A stretch of DNA of 64,000 nt from Corallium rubrum. Its lineage: Eukaryota > Cnidaria > Anthozoa > Scleralcyonacea > Coralliidae. The notes below the pieces were generated by a model. That model was given only the letters and a program-made list of their open reading frames with translations, had not been told where the DNA came from and searched no databases. The stretch spans positions 8,862,666 to 8,926,665 of the forward strand of contig OZ036013.1 of assembly GCA_964035015.1 (NCBI GenBank), given 5' to 3'. A program made the translations under genes and the position numbers. This document shows positions 62,491 to 64,000 of the stretch, one piece after another (position 1 is the first letter of the stretch; each line of letters starts with the position of its first letter).

Positions 62491-63147
62491 ATGTCTGTTT
62501 CCTGGTTGGACTTACCGGAGGGGCTGAAGGATTTACCATTTTCAAGCGTCGAATGGGTCTGTAAGCAGATGGGGATCGAAGCCCCGGCTTGGGATCCACC
62601 CAGGCTTAGCACGAAGTTGTGGTGTGAGGATTGTTCCAGATTCCGTGTGAAGGTGAGAACTGAGATGTATTCCTGTCCAGGATGTGGTGATACGGAGTAT
62701 GGATATGTTGTTGGTAGATACCGGGCGGCCGGTCGTAGAAGTGAGCATTCGAGAAATAGTTGGATGAGGAAGAGACTCACCAGAGTTGTCAGGGACACAG
62801 CCGTTGACGTTGTCTTAGCCGACTTTTCCGAGGTTCTTCGGGTGATGAGAAGTAAGGGTCTGATAAGAGGTCGTAATGTGTCCAGATACAATTATTACAT
62901 CATCAGACTGTGCTCAAGAAGAGGGATTGGGTTACTGGGTGGTTTGAAGGATCTTAGGGAGGGGAAAACGAAGGATCTGTTCGATAACAATCTGTTTGGG
63001 ATTGTGTATAGGGAACTTGGTTGGGATCGTACCCCGGACAGGTTCTACATCAGGTGGTTGGGACGACACCTAACGGAATGTGATCACCCCTGTTATAACG
63101 ATGGATCCAAATGTCATGATCCACCAGGACGACGACTTAGACCCTGA
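62491..63147 (+). CDS. Zinc-ribbon protein, VLTF-3-like late transcription factor (candidate)
   Basis: 218 residues from GTTATAATGTC. A zinc ribbon CEDC...CPGCG (residues ~45-66) is followed by a basic helical region and then SRYNYYIIRLCSRRGIGLL (~131-149) and DNNLFGIVYRELGWDRTPDR (~165-184). This order and the Tyr-Asn-Tyr and elGW spacing resemble poxvirus-type VLTF-3 proteins, which are found in many nucleocytoplasmic large DNA viruses and some Polinton-like viruses. The 3' end overlaps the PolB start by 47 bases. If correct, it would act on the TATA-ATG motifs in this element. Could also be an unrelated zinc-ribbon protein. Confidence 0.45.
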   Translation: MSVSWLDLPEGLKDLPFSSVEWVCKQMGIEAPAWDPPRLSTKLWCEDCSRFRVKVRTEMYSCPGCGDTEYGYVVGRYRAAGRRSEHSRNSWMRKRLTRVVRDTAVDVVLADFSEVLRVMRSKGLIRGRNVSRYNYYIIRLCSRRGIGLLGGLKDLREGKTKDLFDNNLFGIVYRELGWDRTPDRFYIRWLGRHLTECDHPCYNDGSKCHDPPGRRLRP

Positions 63148-64000
63148 CATGTTTGACTATCCCGATGATATAGACCCCCGTCTCTACGAGAGACTAATCG
63201 GTTATGACATAAATCAGTTAGACAGAGCCCTGAGGGGTAAAACCAAGTCGTTCAGTTGTGCTGTTGTGTCCCAACACCCACTGGAACAGGTGAACGCCCT
63301 CAGGAATGATGTGGTACGGCTGCTACGTCGGGAGCTGGCTGAGATGAGGGGGCTGAAGTTCGCTGAGACGCTGGTTGTAACGCTTGAGAAGGAGGTGTCC
63401 GGCGGAACAACTTATAAGACGGCTCACTTCAACAGCCACATCAAGACTATAATCAACGGCGATGAGATCGGTCAGGACGTTGACACCGCGAATGAAGAGG
63501 TGGTGGCTAGAATAGCCCGGTGGATAAGCGAGGGATCTGGCTGGACAGTGGAGTCAATCGACGGTCACTACGTTAATCTAACTGTGTACAGTCCACTGGA
63601 AGGCTCGTCATACGTCGACCTCCCGAAGGAGCTGAGGAATAGTCGGAAGGGGTTGATCAACGTTAAGAATAATGATGACAGGTGTTTTATGTGGTGTCAT
63701 CTAGCTCATAAGTTTCCTGTCCCACAGCACCCACAAAGGGTGTCTAAGTACCGGGACCATGTTGACGACTTGGATTATAGCGGAATCAGCTTCCCAGTGA
63801 GTCAAAAACAGTACAACCGGGTGGAAAAACAGAATGAGATACGTATCAACGTTTTCGGTTATGAGGACGGGTTAACCTTTCCGGTTTACGTATCAGGGGA
63901 AAGATTCACCGACCTTATGAACCTCCTGATTATAACCAACGGGGACAACAGACATTACGTCCTCATCAGGGACTTTGATAGGTTTATGTACAACAAAACA
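63101..64000 (+). CDS. Protein-primed DNA polymerase B, N-terminal part (cut by window end)
   Basis: 300 codons, open at the window end, from ATG 63101 (TTATAACGATGG); an in-frame TAA lies at 63071. Conserved N-terminal blocks of Polinton polymerases are visible: IARWISEGSGWTVESIDGHY, LPKELRNSRKGLINVKNNDD, RCFMWCHLAHKF, LDYSGISFPVSQKQYNRVEK, INVFGYEDG and NRHYVLIRDFDRFMYN. D192-x-x-C195 and H285-Y286 repeat the Cys/His arrangement seen in the polymerase of element 1 (C299, H392). The catalytic polymerase domain must lie beyond 64000. Confidence 0.85.
   Translation, partial: MDPNVMIHQDDDLDPDMFDYPDDIDPRLYERLIGYDINQLDRALRGKTKSFSCAVVSQHPLEQVNALRNDVVRLLRRELAEMRGLKFAETLVVTLEKEVSGGTTYKTAHFNSHIKTIINGDEIGQDVDTANEEVVARIARWISEGSGWTVESIDGHYVNLTVYSPLEGSSYVDLPKELRNSRKGLINVKNNDDRCFMWCHLAHKFPVPQHPQRVSKYRDHVDDLDYSGISFPVSQKQYNRVEKQNEIRINVFGYEDGLTFPVYVSGERFTDLMNLLIITNGDNRHYVLIRDFDRFMYNKT

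Larger units (their letters stand above)
51387..64000. mobile_element. Polinton-like / virus-like element 2 (partial, continues past window)
   Basis: The element has a rve integrase with chromodomain, an A32-type ATPase, a capsid-like protein and the N-terminus of a Polinton-type pPolB, so it belongs to the Maverick/Polinton/adintovirus assemblage. Accessory genes include deoxynucleoside kinase, VLTF-3-like zinc-ribbon protein, PD-(D/E)XK-like nuclease and SLATT-like membrane protein. Gene spacing is very tight and start codons are preceded by TATA(T)-like motifs. It differs from element 1 in gene content and promoter style. Left boundary is approximate. Confidence 0.85.

Overview
The window is eukaryotic, repeat-rich genomic DNA, most likely from a marine invertebrate and probably a cnidarian. 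This is an inference from the repeat spectrum: a BEL/Pao retrotransposon, a Penelope-like element with a hammerhead ribozyme, CR1/Jockey-type LINE tails, Helitron-like and hAT-like elements, a 5S-derived SINE and two Maverick/Polinton-class elements. I recognise no ordinary host protein-coding gene.

Layout. 1-3200 is the 3' part of a decayed BEL/Pao element with a possible LTR. 3230-7500 has Helitron-like fragments and a 188-bp satellite array. 7560-8830 is a truncated LINE inside an AATC microsatellite. 8963-11462 is a Helitron-like copy with a second Helitron-like element nested in it. 11487-19691 is bounded by two inverted GGATCC-rich repeat blocks and holds 5-bp and TA microsatellites, foldback structures and a Penelope-like 3' end. 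19803-22015 is a non-autonomous TIR element. 23310-36064 is Polinton element 1. 36065-40320 is mostly non-coding with a 33-bp minisatellite. 40321-44558 is a hAT-like element (8-bp target duplication) carrying a foldback element at its edge plus a Helitron, a SINE and a MITE. 45066-50061 holds more MITEs, a Helitron copy and a foldback. 50118-51386 is a second truncated LINE. From about 51.7 kb to the window end is Polinton-like element 2, which continues past the window.

Element 1 (about 12.75 kb, inverted ends) has a complete Polinton set in two convergent blocks. On + it has a protein-primed PolB with an 80-bp spliceosomal intron and probably a 5'UTR intron, a C2H2 finger protein, an A32-type ATPase and two small Polinton-associated proteins. 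On - it has adenain-like protease, major capsid protein (broken by an in-frame stop), pVI/pX-like basic protein, penton-like protein, integrase with chromodomain, a Bcl-2-like protein and a triple GRF zinc-finger protein. A degenerate tRNA-like gene lies between PolB and the zinc-finger gene. Its signals (TATA boxes, introns, AATAAA) are those of animal nuclear genes.

Element 2 is a different lineage. The - block has ATPase (nonsense mutation), capsid-like protein, membrane protein, a beta-rich protein and integrase. The + block has an unrecognised protein, a LamG/ConA-like protein, a SLATT-like 2-TM protein, small membrane proteins, a PD-(D/E)XK-like nuclease, a coiled-coil membrane protein, a zinc-ribbon protein resembling VLTF-3, and the start of PolB. 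A deoxynucleoside kinase lies on - within the + block. Nearly every gene has a TATA(T)-rich motif abutting its ATG, unlike element 1. This promoter style, together with dNK, a VLTF-3-like factor and a nuclease, makes element 2 look like an integrated virus using its own transcription programme, and it is the most interesting part of the window. Several of its genes carry single-base frameshifts, so this copy is decaying or the sequence has indel errors.
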